A program made the position numbers and the translations under genes. Positions 1 to 9,322 of a stretch of DNA of 34,217 nt are shown here, piece after piece. Source of the DNA: an uncultured Terriglobales bacterium (GTDB taxonomy: Bacteria > Acidobacteriota > Terriglobia > Terriglobales > Acidobacteriaceae); NCBI GenBank assembly GCA_955652395.1, contig CATPBJ010000193.1:1-34217 (forward strand), read 5' to 3'. Every line of letters starts with the position of its first letter. Positions within the stretch are counted from its first letter, which is position 1. The notes below the pieces were generated by a model, which ran no database searches, was not told the origin of the DNA, and saw only the letters and a program-made list of their open reading frames with translations.

Positions 1-256
1 CGGTAGTGCGATATGGTTTGCCCGATCATAAAAGAGATCATCGAGGGTGGTTGGTCATGTTAGGCCGCGGGGCTTCGGCAAGTCAATTTGGCTCAATGTA
101 GGCGCGAGCGTCCCGCTTGTGGGAGAGCCGTCGCTGGCGCCGCAGCACGAGCGGGACGCTCGCGCCTACATTAATTCTCGCGATGCAAATGCACCCGAAT
201 CCACTCGGCACTGCCCTTCAAGTGCAACTGTTCAGAATGATTTCCATACCACAACC
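1..256. other. Non-coding left edge with long hairpin
   Basis: I see no convincing gene in this stretch. Its one structured element is the 23-bp perfect inverted repeat at 95-172, listed separately. The open frames that cross it have no recognisable protein character. Confidence 0.5.
95..172. repeat. 23-bp perfect inverted repeat (hairpin)
   Basis: Bases 95-117 are exactly the reverse complement of 150-172, with a 32-nt loop. The arm core GCGAGCGTCCCG recurs once at 10339-10350. It has the look of the short palindromic repeats scattered between genes here. There is no T-run, so it is probably not a terminator. Confidence 0.8.
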
Positions 257-699
257 CTACTCCGCCCACAGCCAGCAGGAATGGGCTGGAGCTACAGCCG
301 TGCGGACAACGTCCACTGAGATTTCTGTAACAGCCACGGCCGCGGCAGGCGCTGATCGCCGTGCCCGGAAGCTGGCCAGCACAAGGAGTGCATTGGTGAT
401 CAAAATGACGGCGAAGGCCAATCCCGGGACGAATGCGAGCCCGTCTCCCCGCTCCCCCCGCCACCTCGATGGCCAGGACTACCGTGATCAGTCCTCTAGG
501 CATGATCCAGAAGATCAATTCGCGGCGGTGCGCCGCAATTCCCCGCCACGCCCAGCGGCCGGAATGAATGGCCGAGCAGCACTCCCAACATCATCAGCAC
601 CAATACATCCGGGATTCGAGCCAGCCCAAAGGCGCGGTTGGCCAGAAAAGCCACCACCAGCAGACCGCCGACCAATCCCAAAATTAGCGCTGCGGACAT
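257..699 (-). pseudogene. Na+/H+ antiporter (CPA1/NhaP-like) remnant
   Basis: Two ends of a cation:proton antiporter survive with the middle gone. From the ATG at 699 about 45 residues read as a typical antiporter N-terminus: a hydrophobic first helix, then ARIPDVLVLMMLGVLLG. The match stops there. After a frame change, the text from about 520 reads as a typical C-terminal helix pair (FWIMPRGLITVVLAIEVA). A further frame change near 445 gives DGLAFVPGLAFAVILITNAL, and that frame runs on to a stop at 257-259. Intact family members are about 400 residues or longer, so some 300 residues have been deleted, with at least one frameshift in addition. It cannot make a working transporter. The identification rests on recognising family motifs by eye. 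Confidence 0.65.
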
Positions 700-832
700 T
701 CTTGCTCCATCGTCTTACGCGAACCTGGCTTCAGTTGTGCTCTCGGAAATGAGACCCGGACGAACTCGACCACGACATCTTATCGCGTGCTACTCTCGTC
801 CTCCGGGCGAAAACGCGCAGGAGAGAATTGCA

Positions 833-1696
833 TTGGCTTCCGCGGAACAACTTGTCCCCGTCGGCTTCAGCCTCGCGGCAGTGCTGTGCTGGGGAACCAG
901 CGACTTCACCGGCGGCTATGCCTCAAAGCGATCCGACGCCTTCATCATCACCCTGGTGTCGCACGCCGGCGGTTTCGTTCTGATGCTCACACTCGCCCTG
1001 CTTACCCATGCTTCTTGTCCTTCGCCTTCGAGCCGAAACTGGGCGCTGCTCGCAGGTGCGCTCGGGGGAACTGCATTAGCGATTTTCTATCGCGCTCTCG
1101 CCCGCGGAGACATGGGCATTACCGCGCCGGTGGCGGCCGTCCTCGGAGCCGCCATCCCAGCCGCATTCGCCATGATCACGCAGGGTTTGCCGGGGAAGCT
1201 CTCCGTCGTTAGTTTCGTGCTCGCCGGCATCGGTATCTGGCTCATTTCCCGCCCGGACGGCTCGGCCCGTAGCTGCGCGGGCATTTCCATGGCCGCGCTG
1301 GCCGGAGTTGGCTTTGCCGGATTCTTCATCTGCATCGATCGTGCCGGCGACAGTTCCGCCCTATGGTCGGCGGTGCATTCGCGTGTCGCGTCCCTGGTGA
1401 TCGTGGCCGCCATTGTCTTGTTTCGACGGATCCGGTTCCGACTGAGCCCAGATCGTTTGCGGCCTTCCGGCGCAATGCTCGCACTCTTTGCCGGATGTCT
1501 CGACGTCACCGGCACCGCGCTCTTCATCCGCGCCGAACAAACCGGCCGCCTGGATACGGCGGTCGTCCTGAGTTCCCTCTATCCCGTCATTACCGTTGTG
1601 CTGGCTCGAGTCATTTTGCACGAGCGCTTCACGCGTTGGAAGACGGTAGGCATCTTCGCCGCCCTGTTGGCGGTGCCGCTGATTGCGCTGCAGTAA
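833..1696 (+). CDS. EamA/DMT-family inner-membrane transporter
   Basis: A predicted 287-residue polytopic membrane protein of the drug/metabolite transporter superfamily. It shows about ten hydrophobic helices in two similar halves. The first half contains AVLCWGTSDFTGGYASKR and the second ends with the EamA-like RAEQTGRLDTAVVLSSLYPVITVVLARVILHE (split here only for reading). The open frame runs further upstream, but that part is hydrophilic and overlaps the antiporter remnant on the other strand. I chose TTG at 833 because CAGGAGAG at 818-825 gives a good ribosome binding site, and because the first membrane helix then starts about ten residues in, as is usual. The substrate cannot be read from sequence; relatives export amino acids or metabolites. 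It appears to be a single gene. Confidence 0.75.
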   Translation: MASAEQLVPVGFSLAAVLCWGTSDFTGGYASKRSDAFIITLVSHAGGFVLMLTLALLTHASCPSPSSRNWALLAGALGGTALAIFYRALARGDMGITAPVAAVLGAAIPAAFAMITQGLPGKLSVVSFVLAGIGIWLISRPDGSARSCAGISMAALAGVGFAGFFICIDRAGDSSALWSAVHSRVASLVIVAAIVLFRRIRFRLSPDRLRPSGAMLALFAGCLDVTGTALFIRAEQTGRLDTAVVLSSLYPVITVVLARVILHERFTRWKTVGIFAALLAVPLIALQ

Positions 1697-1714
1697 ATAG
1701 TTCAGGCTGGGATA

Positions 1715-1822
1715 GCCGCCCTTCGGATAGCGCCGGCATCTTGCCGGCTGGCTCGGAGGCATCCTGCCTGCCGGGGCGGACAAGATGCCCGCCCGACAGC
1801 CGGCGCTACTCCGAAGGGCCGC
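1715..1822. repeat. Imperfect inverted repeat, GTAGCGCCGGC family
   Basis: The left arm at about 1715-1737 and the right arm at about 1799-1822 are near-perfect reverse complements (left core TAGCGCCGGC, right core GCCGGCGCTA). The interior is GC-rich with further small hairpins. The same core occurs at 22304-22332 and inside dnaE2 near 18725, so this is a dispersed repeat family of the genome. Confidence 0.7.
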
Positions 1823-1827
1823 GCTGT

Positions 1828-1833
1828 TATAAT
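1828..1833 (+). promoter_or_regulatory. Candidate -10 box of hslV
   Basis: A perfect TATAAT lies 14 nt before the hslV ATG. The hexamer 17 nt upstream of it does not resemble TTGACA and lies in the repeat arm. If this is the real promoter, the hslV mRNA has almost no leader, which fits the lack of a visible ribosome binding site. Confidence 0.4.
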
Positions 1834-1847
1834 CAAGAATTGCGCTC

Positions 1848-2390
1848 ATGCCTACGAAGCGTCTGATTCGCTCCACCACAGTTCTTAGCGTCCGCCGCAA
1901 CGGCACTGTCGTCATGGCCGGAGATGGCCAGGTCACGCTCGGCGAAGGCGTCATCAAGCACTCCGCCAAGAAGATTCGCCGCCTGTATCAGGACAAGATC
2001 CTGGCGGGATTTGCCGGCTCGACGGCCGACGCTTTCACCCTCTTCAGCCGCTTTGAATCGAAGCTGGAGCAATATCACGGCAACTTGGGACGCGGCGCCG
2101 TCGAGCTCGCCAAAGACTGGCGCACCGACAAATTTCTGCGCCATCTTGAGGCCCTACTCCTGGTCTCCGATAAGGAGCAAACCTTCCTGCTCAGCGGCCA
2201 GGGCGACGTGATCGAGCCCGACGGTGGCATTGCCGCCATCGGCAGCGGAGGGCCGTATGCCCAGGCAGCAGCGCAGGCGTTAGCCGAGCACACCCAGCTG
2301 ACCGCGCGCCAGATCGCCGAAGAAGCAATGAAGATTGCAGGCAAGATGTGCATCTATACTAATGACAAGGTAACGATTGAGGAACTCTAA
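1848..2390 (+). CDS. hslV: ATP-dependent protease subunit HslV (ClpQ)
   Basis: HslV is the N-terminal-threonine peptidase that stacks with the HslU ATPase to form a cytoplasmic proteasome-like protease for misfolded and regulatory proteins. The 180-residue length is normal. [23 protein letters not shown] is the family N-terminus (read in two parts: TTVLSV and AGDGQVTLG), and [13 protein letters not shown] lies near residue 145. The catalytic threonine is Thr10, because the protein begins with nine extra residues (MPTKRLIRS) ahead of TTV. They must be removed to expose the nucleophile, whereas in E. coli only Met is removed. No alternative ATG or GTG start removes them. hslU follows 80 bp downstream, so the two probably form an operon. 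Confidence 0.95.
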   Translation: MPTKRLIRSTTVLSVRRNGTVVMAGDGQVTLGEGVIKHSAKKIRRLYQDKILAGFAGSTADAFTLFSRFESKLEQYHGNLGRGAVELAKDWRTDKFLRHLEALLLVSDKEQTFLLSGQGDVIEPDGGIAAIGSGGPYAQAAAQALAEHTQLTARQIAEEAMKIAGKMCIYTNDKVTIEEL

Positions 2391-2402
2391 AAGCGGACGT
2401 CA

Positions 2403-2449
2403 GACGTCAGACCTCGGACGCCAGCAATTTTTCCCCGAGGTCTGACGTC
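2403..2449. repeat. 15-bp inverted repeat between hslV and hslU
   Basis: GACGTCAGACCTCGG (2403-2417) and its exact reverse complement (2435-2449) flank a 17-nt loop. Extra half-copies (GACGTCAGACGTCAG, GAGGTCCGAAGTCCG) lie on either side. The same words recur at 11601-11625 and 27641-27740. It has no T-run and sits within a likely operon, so it is more likely a dispersed repeat or an mRNA hairpin than a terminator. Confidence 0.75.
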
Positions 2450-2470
2450 CGAGGTCCGAAGTCCGAATTT

Positions 2471-3892
2471 ATGGCCATCTACTTACCCGCTGCCGCTGAA
2501 GAAGAACAGATCGCCCTCGACGAACTCACTCCGCGTGAAATCGTCGCCGAGCTCGACAAGCATGTCGTAGGCCAGAAGGACGCCAAGCGCGCTGTCGCCA
2601 TCGCTTTGCGCAATCGTATGCGCCGCCAGAAGCTGACACCCGACCTGGCGGAAGAAGTCATCCCCAAAAACATCATTATGATCGGCCCCACCGGCGTGGG
2701 CAAAACCGAAATCGCACGCCGCCTGGCCAAGCTCGCCAACTCGCCTTTCCTCAAAGTCGAAGCTTCGAAGTTCACCGAAGTCGGCTACGTGGGACGCGAT
2801 GTCGAATCTATGATTCGCGACTTGGTCGAGATCGCCATCGAAATGGTGCGCGAAGAAAAGCTCGAAGACGTCTCCGACAAAGCCGAGCTCAATGCCGAAG
2901 AGCGCCTGCTGGATATCCTGCTTCCGCCCCCGTCTCCGCGCCCGGCTGAGGGATCCACCGGCGGTTTGATGCTCGAAGGGACGACCGCGTCGTCTTCCAG
3001 CAACGAATCGCAAAGCCGCACCCGCGAGAAACTTCGCCAGCAGTTGCGCGAAGGCAAGCTGGATGATCGCACCGTCGAAATCGACGTGCGCGAACGCAAT
3101 TTCCCTTCCTTTGAGATCATCTCCAATCAAGGTGTCGAAGAGATGGACGTCAACATCAAGGACATGTTGCCTAACCTCTTCGGCCAGCGCACCAAGAAGC
3201 GGAAGATGAAGGTCAACGAAGCCTTCGAGTACCTGATCCAGGAAGAAGAGCAGCGCCTGATTGACATGGACCAGGTCACCCGCCTGGCCATCGATCGCGT
3301 GGAAGATTCCGGCATCATCTTTCTCGACGAAATCGACAAGATCGCCGGACGCGAGAGCGGACACGGTCCCGACGTTTCCCGCGAGGGCGTGCAGCGCGAC
3401 ATCTTGCCTATCGTCGAAGGCACCACGGTGAACACGCGCTACGGCATGGTGCGTACCGACCACATCCTGTTCATCGCGGCCGGAGCGTTTCACGTTTCGA
3501 AGCCCAGCGACCTGATCCCTGAGCTGCAAGGCCGCTTCCCCATCCGGGTCGAACTGCAATCGCTCACCATGGAAGACTTCATCCGCATTCTGACAGAGCC
3601 CAAATCTTCACTGGTGAAGCAATACGTAGCCCTGCTCGAAACCGAAGGTGTGAAGCTGGAATTCACTCGCGAGGCCCAGGAAGAAATCGCGCGCTATGCC
3701 TTCCGCGTGAACGAAGGCACAGAGAATATCGGCGCCCGCCGCCTGCACACCATCATGGAGCGCGTCCTCGATGAGATCAGCTTCGACGCCCCCGACAAAA
3801 AAGGCGAACACATCAAAGTAGACGCTGACTATGTACGCAAGATGCTTGCTGACATCGTAAAAGACCAGGATCTGTCCCGGTACATTCTGTAA
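2471..3892 (+). CDS. hslU: HslUV protease ATPase subunit HslU (ClpY)
   Basis: HslU is the AAA+ unfoldase that feeds substrates into HslV. The protein is 473 residues. Walker A GPTGVGKT is at 72-79, the pore-loop motif GYVG at 105-108, Walker B IIFLDEID at about 282-290, and a C-terminal LSRYIL tail matches the HslV-activating tail of the family. The inserted I-domain (about 130-260) holds a low-complexity Pro/Ser linker, which is variable in this family. The gene follows hslV by 80 bp of repeat sequence. No strong ribosome binding site is visible before the ATG, and the repeat occupies that space. The call is secure. Confidence 0.97.
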   Translation: MAIYLPAAAEEEQIALDELTPREIVAELDKHVVGQKDAKRAVAIALRNRMRRQKLTPDLAEEVIPKNIIMIGPTGVGKTEIARRLAKLANSPFLKVEASKFTEVGYVGRDVESMIRDLVEIAIEMVREEKLEDVSDKAELNAEERLLDILLPPPSPRPAEGSTGGLMLEGTTASSSSNESQSRTREKLRQQLREGKLDDRTVEIDVRERNFPSFEIISNQGVEEMDVNIKDMLPNLFGQRTKKRKMKVNEAFEYLIQEEEQRLIDMDQVTRLAIDRVEDSGIIFLDEIDKIAGRESGHGPDVSREGVQRDILPIVEGTTVNTRYGMVRTDHILFIAAGAFHVSKPSDLIPELQGRFPIRVELQSLTMEDFIRILTEPKSSLVKQYVALLETEGVKLEFTREAQEEIARYAFRVNEGTENIGARRLHTIMERVLDEISFDAPDKKGEHIKVDADYVRKMLADIVKDQDLSRYIL

Positions 3893-4010
3893 CTAAAAAT
3901 TCCCACATTGAAACTTGGCACCGGCCGTGTGGTCGGGGGCGACTCGCCCGCGATTCTCAGAATCGCAACCGGCGTAGAAATCTTTCTGCTAAGCTACTGC
4001 TTGCACATCC

Positions 4011-5363
4011 ATGAAATCTATCGACCGCGAGCGCGTCAAGTCCCTCATGCAGCGCGAGCAGGAGCGCTTCGTAACCGAGCGCCCCAAATCCAAGGCACTG
4101 TTCGAACGCGCCGGCAAGTCATTGCTCGGGGGCGTGCCCATGAACTGGATGATCAAATGGGCCGGCGCTTTCCCGCCTTTCGTCCGCGAGGCCCAAGGTG
4201 CGCACTTCTACGATGTGGACGGGCACCGTTACATCGACTTCTGCCTGGGTGACACCGGCGCCATGACCGGACATTCTCCTTTCGCGACGGTTAAGGGAGT
4301 GGAAGACCAGATGAAGCGCGGCATCACCCTGATGCTGCCCACCGAAGACGCGATTTTCGTAGCGGAAGAATTGCAGCAGCGTTTCGGACTGCCCTACTGG
4401 CAATTCGCTCTCAGCGCCACCGACGCCAACCGTTTCGCGATACGGTTGGCGCGCCAGATTACAAAGCGCTCCAGGATTCTGGTTTTCAACTGGTGCTATC
4501 ACGGCACGGTGGACGAAAGTTTCATCACCCTGAAAGACGGTGTCGGGCAAGCGCGTCGGGGGAACATCGGCCCGCCTGTCGATCCCACGGTCACCACGAA
4601 GGTCGTCGAGTTCAATGATGTCGCGGCTCTTGAGCAGGCGCTGGAGTCGGCCGACGTAGCCTGCGTGCTGGCCGAGCCGGTCATGACCAACGTGGGGATC
4701 GTACACCCCGAACCTGGCTACCATCAGGCGTTGCGGCAGCTTACCGAAAAATTCGGGACTCTGCTTATCATCGACGAGACCCACACCATTTGTGCCGGAC
4801 CCGGAGGCTACACTCGCGCGGAAAATCTCGATCCCGACTTCTTCATTTTTGGCAAGGCCATCGCCGGCGGAGTTCCAGGCGCGGCTTACGGATTTACGGA
4901 AGCGGTGGCGACCTCCATCGCAAAGAACCAGAACCTCGAGGATTGCGACACCGGCGGCATTGGTGGAACGCTGGCGGGCAACGCGCTTTCGCTTGCCGCC
5001 ATGCGGGCCACGTTGACCAAAGTGCTAACCAAGGACGCATTCGCGCGCATGATACCGCCTGCCGAACGCTGGACTGCCGGAGTGCAAAAGGCGATCGCTG
5101 ACTTCGGCGTGCCCTGGCACGTCACCCGCCTGGGCTGTCGCGCCGAATATCAGTTTTCTCCCGCTCCTCCCAAAAATGGCGCCCAGGCCCACGACGCGAT
5201 GGATTTTGAACTGGAGCGCTTCATGCACCTGTACGCCATGAACCGCGGAATCCTGCTGACCCCTTTTCACAACATGGCCCTGATGTCGCCTCAGACCGAT
5301 CCAGAAGATGTCGATCAGCACACCCGCGTCTTCCGCGAAGCTGTCAAGGAATTGGTGGCATAG
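4011..5363 (+). CDS. Class III PLP-dependent aminotransferase (HemL-like)
   Basis: This 450-residue fold-type I PLP enzyme resembles glutamate-1-semialdehyde aminomutase and its relatives. The cofactor aspartate is in LLIIDETHTI (Asp255), and the Schiff-base lysine is Lys282 in FIFGKAIAGGVPG. The family feature DTGAMTGHS is near residue 81-89, and the N-terminal region has a substrate-side VDGHRYIDFCLGD. It differs from true HemL: HemL usually reads S-F-G-K-V-I-G-G at the lysine, and this protein carries an extra N-terminal helix. I therefore do not assign hemL. The substrate is probably an amino acid or keto acid and is unknown. The start is the ATG at 4011, 118 bp after hslU. It stands alone or at the end of the hslVU unit. 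Confidence 0.85.
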   Translation: MKSIDRERVKSLMQREQERFVTERPKSKALFERAGKSLLGGVPMNWMIKWAGAFPPFVREAQGAHFYDVDGHRYIDFCLGDTGAMTGHSPFATVKGVEDQMKRGITLMLPTEDAIFVAEELQQRFGLPYWQFALSATDANRFAIRLARQITKRSRILVFNWCYHGTVDESFITLKDGVGQARRGNIGPPVDPTVTTKVVEFNDVAALEQALESADVACVLAEPVMTNVGIVHPEPGYHQALRQLTEKFGTLLIIDETHTICAGPGGYTRAENLDPDFFIFGKAIAGGVPGAAYGFTEAVATSIAKNQNLEDCDTGGIGGTLAGNALSLAAMRATLTKVLTKDAFARMIPPAERWTAGVQKAIADFGVPWHVTRLGCRAEYQFSPAPPKNGAQAHDAMDFELERFMHLYAMNRGILLTPFHNMALMSPQTDPEDVDQHTRVFREAVKELVA

Positions 5364-5439
5364 CCGCCGACCGAAGTTTTCTCATTCCGAATGCAGCCGG
5401 GAAGTCCGCACGCCTTCTGTTACTCTGTTCGTTTCCGCA

Positions 5440-6570
5440 ATGAAGCGATCCGATTGGTGCATTCTGATCTGCGCGGTAGGCAGCGCTGTGCTTGTTTCTT
5501 GCGGCGCCGCGGGCGTTCCCATCCCGCCCGCTCTGGAACTGGCTAAGCCGGTCACGGATCTGCGCGCGGCGCGCAAAGGCGACAAGGTTTACCTTGCCTG
5601 GACCGTGCCGGCCAAGACCACCGACCGCCAGACCGTGCGTCATCCGGGTGCGACCCGCGTTTGCCGGAGCCTGAAGGTGCCCGTGGCAGATTGCAAGAAT
5701 CCGGCCGCGGAAATTCCGGCCACCCAATTCCCCTTGCCCGCTTCCCGATCAAACGACAAAGTCGCGCCACCCCCAAAAGTTCAGGCCAACTACACCGATA
5801 TCCTTTCGCAAGTCCTGCAAGAACAAGATCCCACCGCCGAAATCACATATGCGGTGTCAGTACAGAACGAAAATGGACGCAGCGCCGGACTCTCCAATCA
5901 GGTGCAGGTACCGTCCGCACCGACGCTACCTCCGCCGAATCATTTTCATGCAGACCTCAAGAACGACGGTGTGCTCCTTGCCTGGGACTGTCCAATCGCC
6001 ATCGCCACCTCGTCCTCAATCGCGTACAAACTGCGCATCTATCGCCGCGAACAAGGAAAGCAGGCGGATGCCAAAGTCAGCGACGCGAACTGGACGGACT
6101 GTTCACAGACTCAGCCCGCCAGCCCGTTGCCTGAATTTCTTGACCAGACTTTTGAGTGGGAGAAGCATTACGATTACCGCGCCACGGTAGTGACAGTTGT
6201 TTTTGAGCCCGGCAAGCCCGAAGTTGAAGTTGAAGGCGATGACACTCCGGCGGTCCCGGTTTTCACCCACGACGTTTTCCCCCCGGCCGTGCCCACCGGC
6301 CTGCAGGCAGTTTTCTCCGGTGTAGGTCAAGCGCCCTTCGTCGATCTGGTATGGTCTCCCGACACCGAAGCCGACCTTGCCGGTTACGACATCTTCCGTC
6401 ACGAGGAAGATGAACCGGCGGTAAAGCTAAACTCCGAACCGGTGAAGACCCCAGCCTTCCGCGACTCGAAAGTGCAACCTGGGAAGAAGTATTTTTACTC
6501 GGTATCAGCAGTCGATGAACGCCACAACGAAAGCGCGAGATCAGACGAGACCAGTGAGCAGGTACCATAG
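5440..6570 (+). CDS. Lipoprotein with fibronectin type III-like domains
   Basis: A 376-residue exported lipoprotein is predicted. The ATG at 5440 is followed by a basic N-terminus, a hydrophobic stretch and a lipobox LVSC with the lipidated cysteine at residue 21. Starts further upstream would bury this signal. The mature part contains at least two fibronectin type III-like beta-sandwich units. The best is the C-terminal one, with VDLVWSPDTEADLAGYDIFR and then KYFYSVSAVDERHNES, both standard Fn3 strand patterns. It likely sits on the inner or outer membrane facing the periplasm. Its partner or ligand is unknown. It starts 76 bp after the aminotransferase. Confidence 0.75.
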   Translation: MKRSDWCILICAVGSAVLVSCGAAGVPIPPALELAKPVTDLRAARKGDKVYLAWTVPAKTTDRQTVRHPGATRVCRSLKVPVADCKNPAAEIPATQFPLPASRSNDKVAPPPKVQANYTDILSQVLQEQDPTAEITYAVSVQNENGRSAGLSNQVQVPSAPTLPPPNHFHADLKNDGVLLAWDCPIAIATSSSIAYKLRIYRREQGKQADAKVSDANWTDCSQTQPASPLPEFLDQTFEWEKHYDYRATVVTVVFEPGKPEVEVEGDDTPAVPVFTHDVFPPAVPTGLQAVFSGVGQAPFVDLVWSPDTEADLAGYDIFRHEEDEPAVKLNSEPVKTPAFRDSKVQPGKKYFYSVSAVDERHNESARSDETSEQVP

Positions 6571-6710
6571 AGGCCGTCAGCCTCAGCGTTCGATGACTGC
6601 GCCGGGCCGCGAAGTGGCCGAAGAATGCAGCCCGAGGCATAAGCCCGGGCGAGACTCCGCTGCGCGGGAACTTTTACCTGCATCCTGCGATCTATTATGC
6701 TTAGGGAGAT

Positions 6711-7169
6711 ATGACTTTGTTGGATGCCACGCCTTACGATCCGGCTCCGGCGCGCCGGCGCAGGATCAGGATCCTCGCTGCTGTGATCGTAATCTTTGTT
6801 CTGGCGGCCCTGGTGTGGATGAATCGTTACTTGCCGGAAAAGCGGGTGGTGGACAAATTCTTCGCCGCACTGATGAACAAAGACTACGAGACAGCCTATG
6901 GGATCTATTACGCCGACCCGCAATGGAAGGAACATCCTACCCAATATTCCAGGTATCCCTTGAACCAGTTCATTCAGGATTGGGGTACCGGCGGACAGTG
7001 GGGGATCATCAGGAATTATAAAGTGAATGGCGCCAGCACTTGCTCAAGCGGCGCAAGCGGTGTTGTAGTGGACGTCATCGTCAACGACCGTGCCGAGCAC
7101 GCTCAATTGTGGGTAGAAAAATCCGACAAGACCTTGAGCCCGCCGCCCTGCGAACTCCTATTTCGTTGA
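6711..7169 (+). CDS. Single-pass membrane protein, unknown function
   Basis: I do not recognise this 152-residue protein. An Arg-rich cytoplasmic N-terminus (ARRRRIR) is followed by one membrane helix at about 22-41, then a soluble region of about 110 residues. The region KRVVDKFFAALMNKDYETAY resembles the start of small secreted DUF4864/NTF2-like folds. Two cysteines (CSSG and PPPCELL) could form a disulfide outside the membrane. The ATG at 6711 has AGGGAG at 6703-6708, and TATTAT at 6693-6698 could be a -10 box. It converges with fabD: the two stops are only 5 bp apart. Confidence 0.65.
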   Translation: MTLLDATPYDPAPARRRRIRILAAVIVIFVLAALVWMNRYLPEKRVVDKFFAALMNKDYETAYGIYYADPQWKEHPTQYSRYPLNQFIQDWGTGGQWGIIRNYKVNGASTCSSGASGVVVDVIVNDRAEHAQLWVEKSDKTLSPPPCELLFR

Positions 7170-7174
7170 CCTGT

Positions 7175-8128
7175 CTAGACTCGCTCCGCCGTGAGTTGTT
7201 CCAGAGTTTTCTGTAAAGAAGCCTCATCGCCCACGTTGAGGCATGCTGTCGAGCGGTCGATCTGGCGCATCAGGCCGCACAATACTTTCCCTGGGCCGAC
7301 TTCCACAAAGGCCTGGATTCCTTGAGCAATCAGCAGACGCATCGACAGATCCCATTTCACGGCGCCGGTTACCTGCCGAACCAGGGCATCGCGTGCGCGG
7401 TCGCCGTCTTCGATCGACGCTGCGTCAACGTTGCATACGATTGGGACTCCGGGTTTTTGAAATCCGAGGGAGTGGAGATCTTTCGCCAGCCTGTCCTGCG
7501 CCGGCTTCATCAGCGAACAGTGGAAGGGCGCGCTGACCGACAGCATGATGGCGCGCTTGGCGCCGCGTTCGCTGGCGAGTTTGGTAGCGCGCTCTGCAGC
7601 CGCCCTATGGCCGGAGATTACAATCTGTTCCGCTGAATTGATGTTGGCAGGCTCGCAAACTTCGCCCTGGGCAGCATCCGTGCACACCGCTGTGACTCTT
7701 TCCAAATCCATCCCCAGAATTGCGGCCATCGCACCGACACCTACCGGGACTGCTTCCTGCATATACTTCCCGCGGTTGCGCACGGTGCGTACTGCATCCG
7801 GGAAATCTATGGTACCGGCGGCAACGTGGGCGGAGTATTCGCCCAGACTGTGTCCGGCGACGAAGCTGGGGTTCACTCCCTTCTCGCGCAGAACTCGCCA
7901 GGCTGCGACCGACGTGGTCAGGATCGCGGGCTGCGTGATTTCCGTCAAGCGCAGCTTTTCTTCCGGCCCTTCGAAGCATAGTTGTGAAAGCTTGTAGCCG
8001 AGAGCATCATCGGCTTCGGCGAAAGTCTCTTGGGCCACTGGATATTTTTCCGCGAGCTCCTTGCCCATTCCCACGGCCTGAGATCCCTGGCCGGGGAAGA
8101 GAAAGGCGATAAATTGCAATGAAGTCAT
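7175..8128 (-). CDS. fabD: Malonyl-CoA:ACP transacylase FabD
   Basis: FabD moves the malonyl group from CoA to acyl carrier protein and so supplies the two-carbon donor for fatty acid elongation in the cytoplasm. The 317-residue length is standard. The oxyanion/substrate loop FPGQGSQ is at 11-17, the nucleophile elbow GHSLGEYS carries Ser94, a conserved arginine lies in VRNRGKYMQ, and the partner histidine is in APFHCSLM near residue 203. It is the last gene of a yceD-rpmF-plsX-fabD cluster. The usual neighbour fabH is not between plsX and fabD. The 156-bp gap holds only small palindromes. Confidence 0.96.
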   Translation of the reverse strand: MTSLQFIAFLFPGQGSQAVGMGKELAEKYPVAQETFAEADDALGYKLSQLCFEGPEEKLRLTEITQPAILTTSVAAWRVLREKGVNPSFVAGHSLGEYSAHVAAGTIDFPDAVRTVRNRGKYMQEAVPVGVGAMAAILGMDLERVTAVCTDAAQGEVCEPANINSAEQIVISGHRAAAERATKLASERGAKRAIMLSVSAPFHCSLMKPAQDRLAKDLHSLGFQKPGVPIVCNVDAASIEDGDRARDALVRQVTGAVKWDLSMRLLIAQGIQAFVEVGPGKVLCGLMRQIDRSTACLNVGDEASLQKTLEQLTAERV

Positions 8129-8164
8129 GATGTTTCACGTTGTGGCTGGTGTCTCATCTGCCCG

Positions 8165-8262
8165 GCCGAGCAGCGCTCGGCTACCTGGATCTCGGCAATT
8201 CAGGCTCGGAAATCAACCGATGCATACCGGGGCGAGCTTCGCTCGTCCGCCGGAGGACGTCT
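8165..8262. repeat. GC-rich palindromes between plsX and fabD
   Basis: Two short hairpins fill the gap: GCCGAGC/GCTCGGC (8165-8171 and 8175-8181), and GGCGAGC/GCTCGTC around 8231-8247. They resemble the dispersed intergenic repeats of the window. They may shape the polycistronic mRNA. Neither has a T-tract. Confidence 0.5.
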
Positions 8263-8284
8263 GGGTCCACGTGGTTCGTTGTAG

Positions 8285-9310
8285 CTACGTGCTTACTGGC
8301 ACAGGAGGCCTTAGCCCCGCCACTTCCTTGGCAATCTTGTCGTTGATATTGCGTTCGGCAAATTCGGCGGCCACGCGCAGCGCATTCTTGATCGCGTTCA
8401 TATTAGACGATCCATGTGTAATGAAACACACTCCCCGCACACCAAGCAAGGGCGCGCCGCCGTATTCCGTATGGTCGAGACGTTTCTTGAAATCAGCGAA
8501 GGCGCTGCGCGACAAAAGATATCCCACCTGGCGTGTGATCGTGGCCTTCAAAGTTTCTTTGAGCGTGGCGCGCACCAGATTGGCCACCCCTTCCGAAGTC
8601 TTCAACGCCACGTTGCCCACGAAGCCGTCGGCGACGATCACATCCACCTTACCGCTGTAGATGTCGCGCCCCTCCACGTTCCCGATAAAATTCAGCGGTA
8701 AATGCTTCAGTAGCTGGAAGGCCTCGCGAGTCAGCTCGTTGCCCTTGCTTTCTTCTTCCCCTATGGAGAGCAAACCGACGCGCGGGCGCCGGGTGCCAAA
8801 CATGCTGCGGAAGTAGATTTCTCCCATCACTGCGAACTGTTCCAGGTTTTCGGGCTTGCAGTCGACGTTGGCGCCGACATCGAGAAGGATAGCGACTGTG
8901 CTCACGGCGGTAGGAAAAACCGCAGCCAGGGCAGGGCGGTCCACTCCCGGAATCCCTCCCAGCACCATTTTTGCCGTAGCCATCGCCGCCCCGGTGTTGC
9001 CAGCGGTTACAAAGCCGACGGCGCGACCCTCGCGCACCAGCCTCACACCCACATGAATGGAAGAATCGCGCTTGGAGCGGACGGCCTGGACCGCCTTATC
9101 GTCCATGGTGATGACTTCACTGGCGTGGACGACTTCAATAGGGAGGCCGGCGGCTGCAGGATGGCCACCCAACTCGGCCCGCAGCTCAGCTTCGTTCCCG
9201 ACTAGAAGGACGTGAACGCCGTGGTGCCGGGCCGCCTGAATCGCACCTTCGATCTCAGGTTTCGGCGCCCGGTCCGAGCCCATCGCGTCCAGCGCTATGA
9301 CGCTTGGCAT
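8285..9310 (-). CDS. plsX: Phosphate acyltransferase PlsX
   Basis: PlsX makes acyl-phosphate from acyl-ACP, the acyl donor for PlsY in phospholipid synthesis. The 341-residue protein opens with the family signature [20 protein letters not shown] and contains [12 protein letters not shown] (about 105-116), [15 protein letters not shown] and the C-terminal HGSSN region. The start lies 12 bp after the rpmF stop, so the two are almost certainly co-transcribed. This arrangement (yceD, rpmF, plsX, fab genes) is widely conserved. No strong ribosome binding site is visible before the ATG, so translation may be coupled to rpmF. Confidence 0.96.
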   Translation of the reverse strand: MPSVIALDAMGSDRAPKPEIEGAIQAARHHGVHVLLVGNEAELRAELGGHPAAAGLPIEVVHASEVITMDDKAVQAVRSKRDSSIHVGVRLVREGRAVGFVTAGNTGAAMATAKMVLGGIPGVDRPALAAVFPTAVSTVAILLDVGANVDCKPENLEQFAVMGEIYFRSMFGTRRPRVGLLSIGEEESKGNELTREAFQLLKHLPLNFIGNVEGRDIYSGKVDVIVADGFVGNVALKTSEGVANLVRATLKETLKATITRQVGYLLSRSAFADFKKRLDHTEYGGAPLLGVRGVCFITHGSSNMNAIKNALRVAAEFAERNINDKIAKEVAGLRPPVPVST

Positions 9311-9322
9311 GGAGAGTTCAGG

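Noticed and set aside
2483..3559. 358-codon open frame opposite hslU
   Set aside because: It is antisense to hslU. Its composition reflects the complement of conserved HslU codons.
3950..3966. Hairpin after hslU as a terminator
   Set aside because: GCGATTC/GAATCGC forms only a 7-bp stem and is followed by no T-run.
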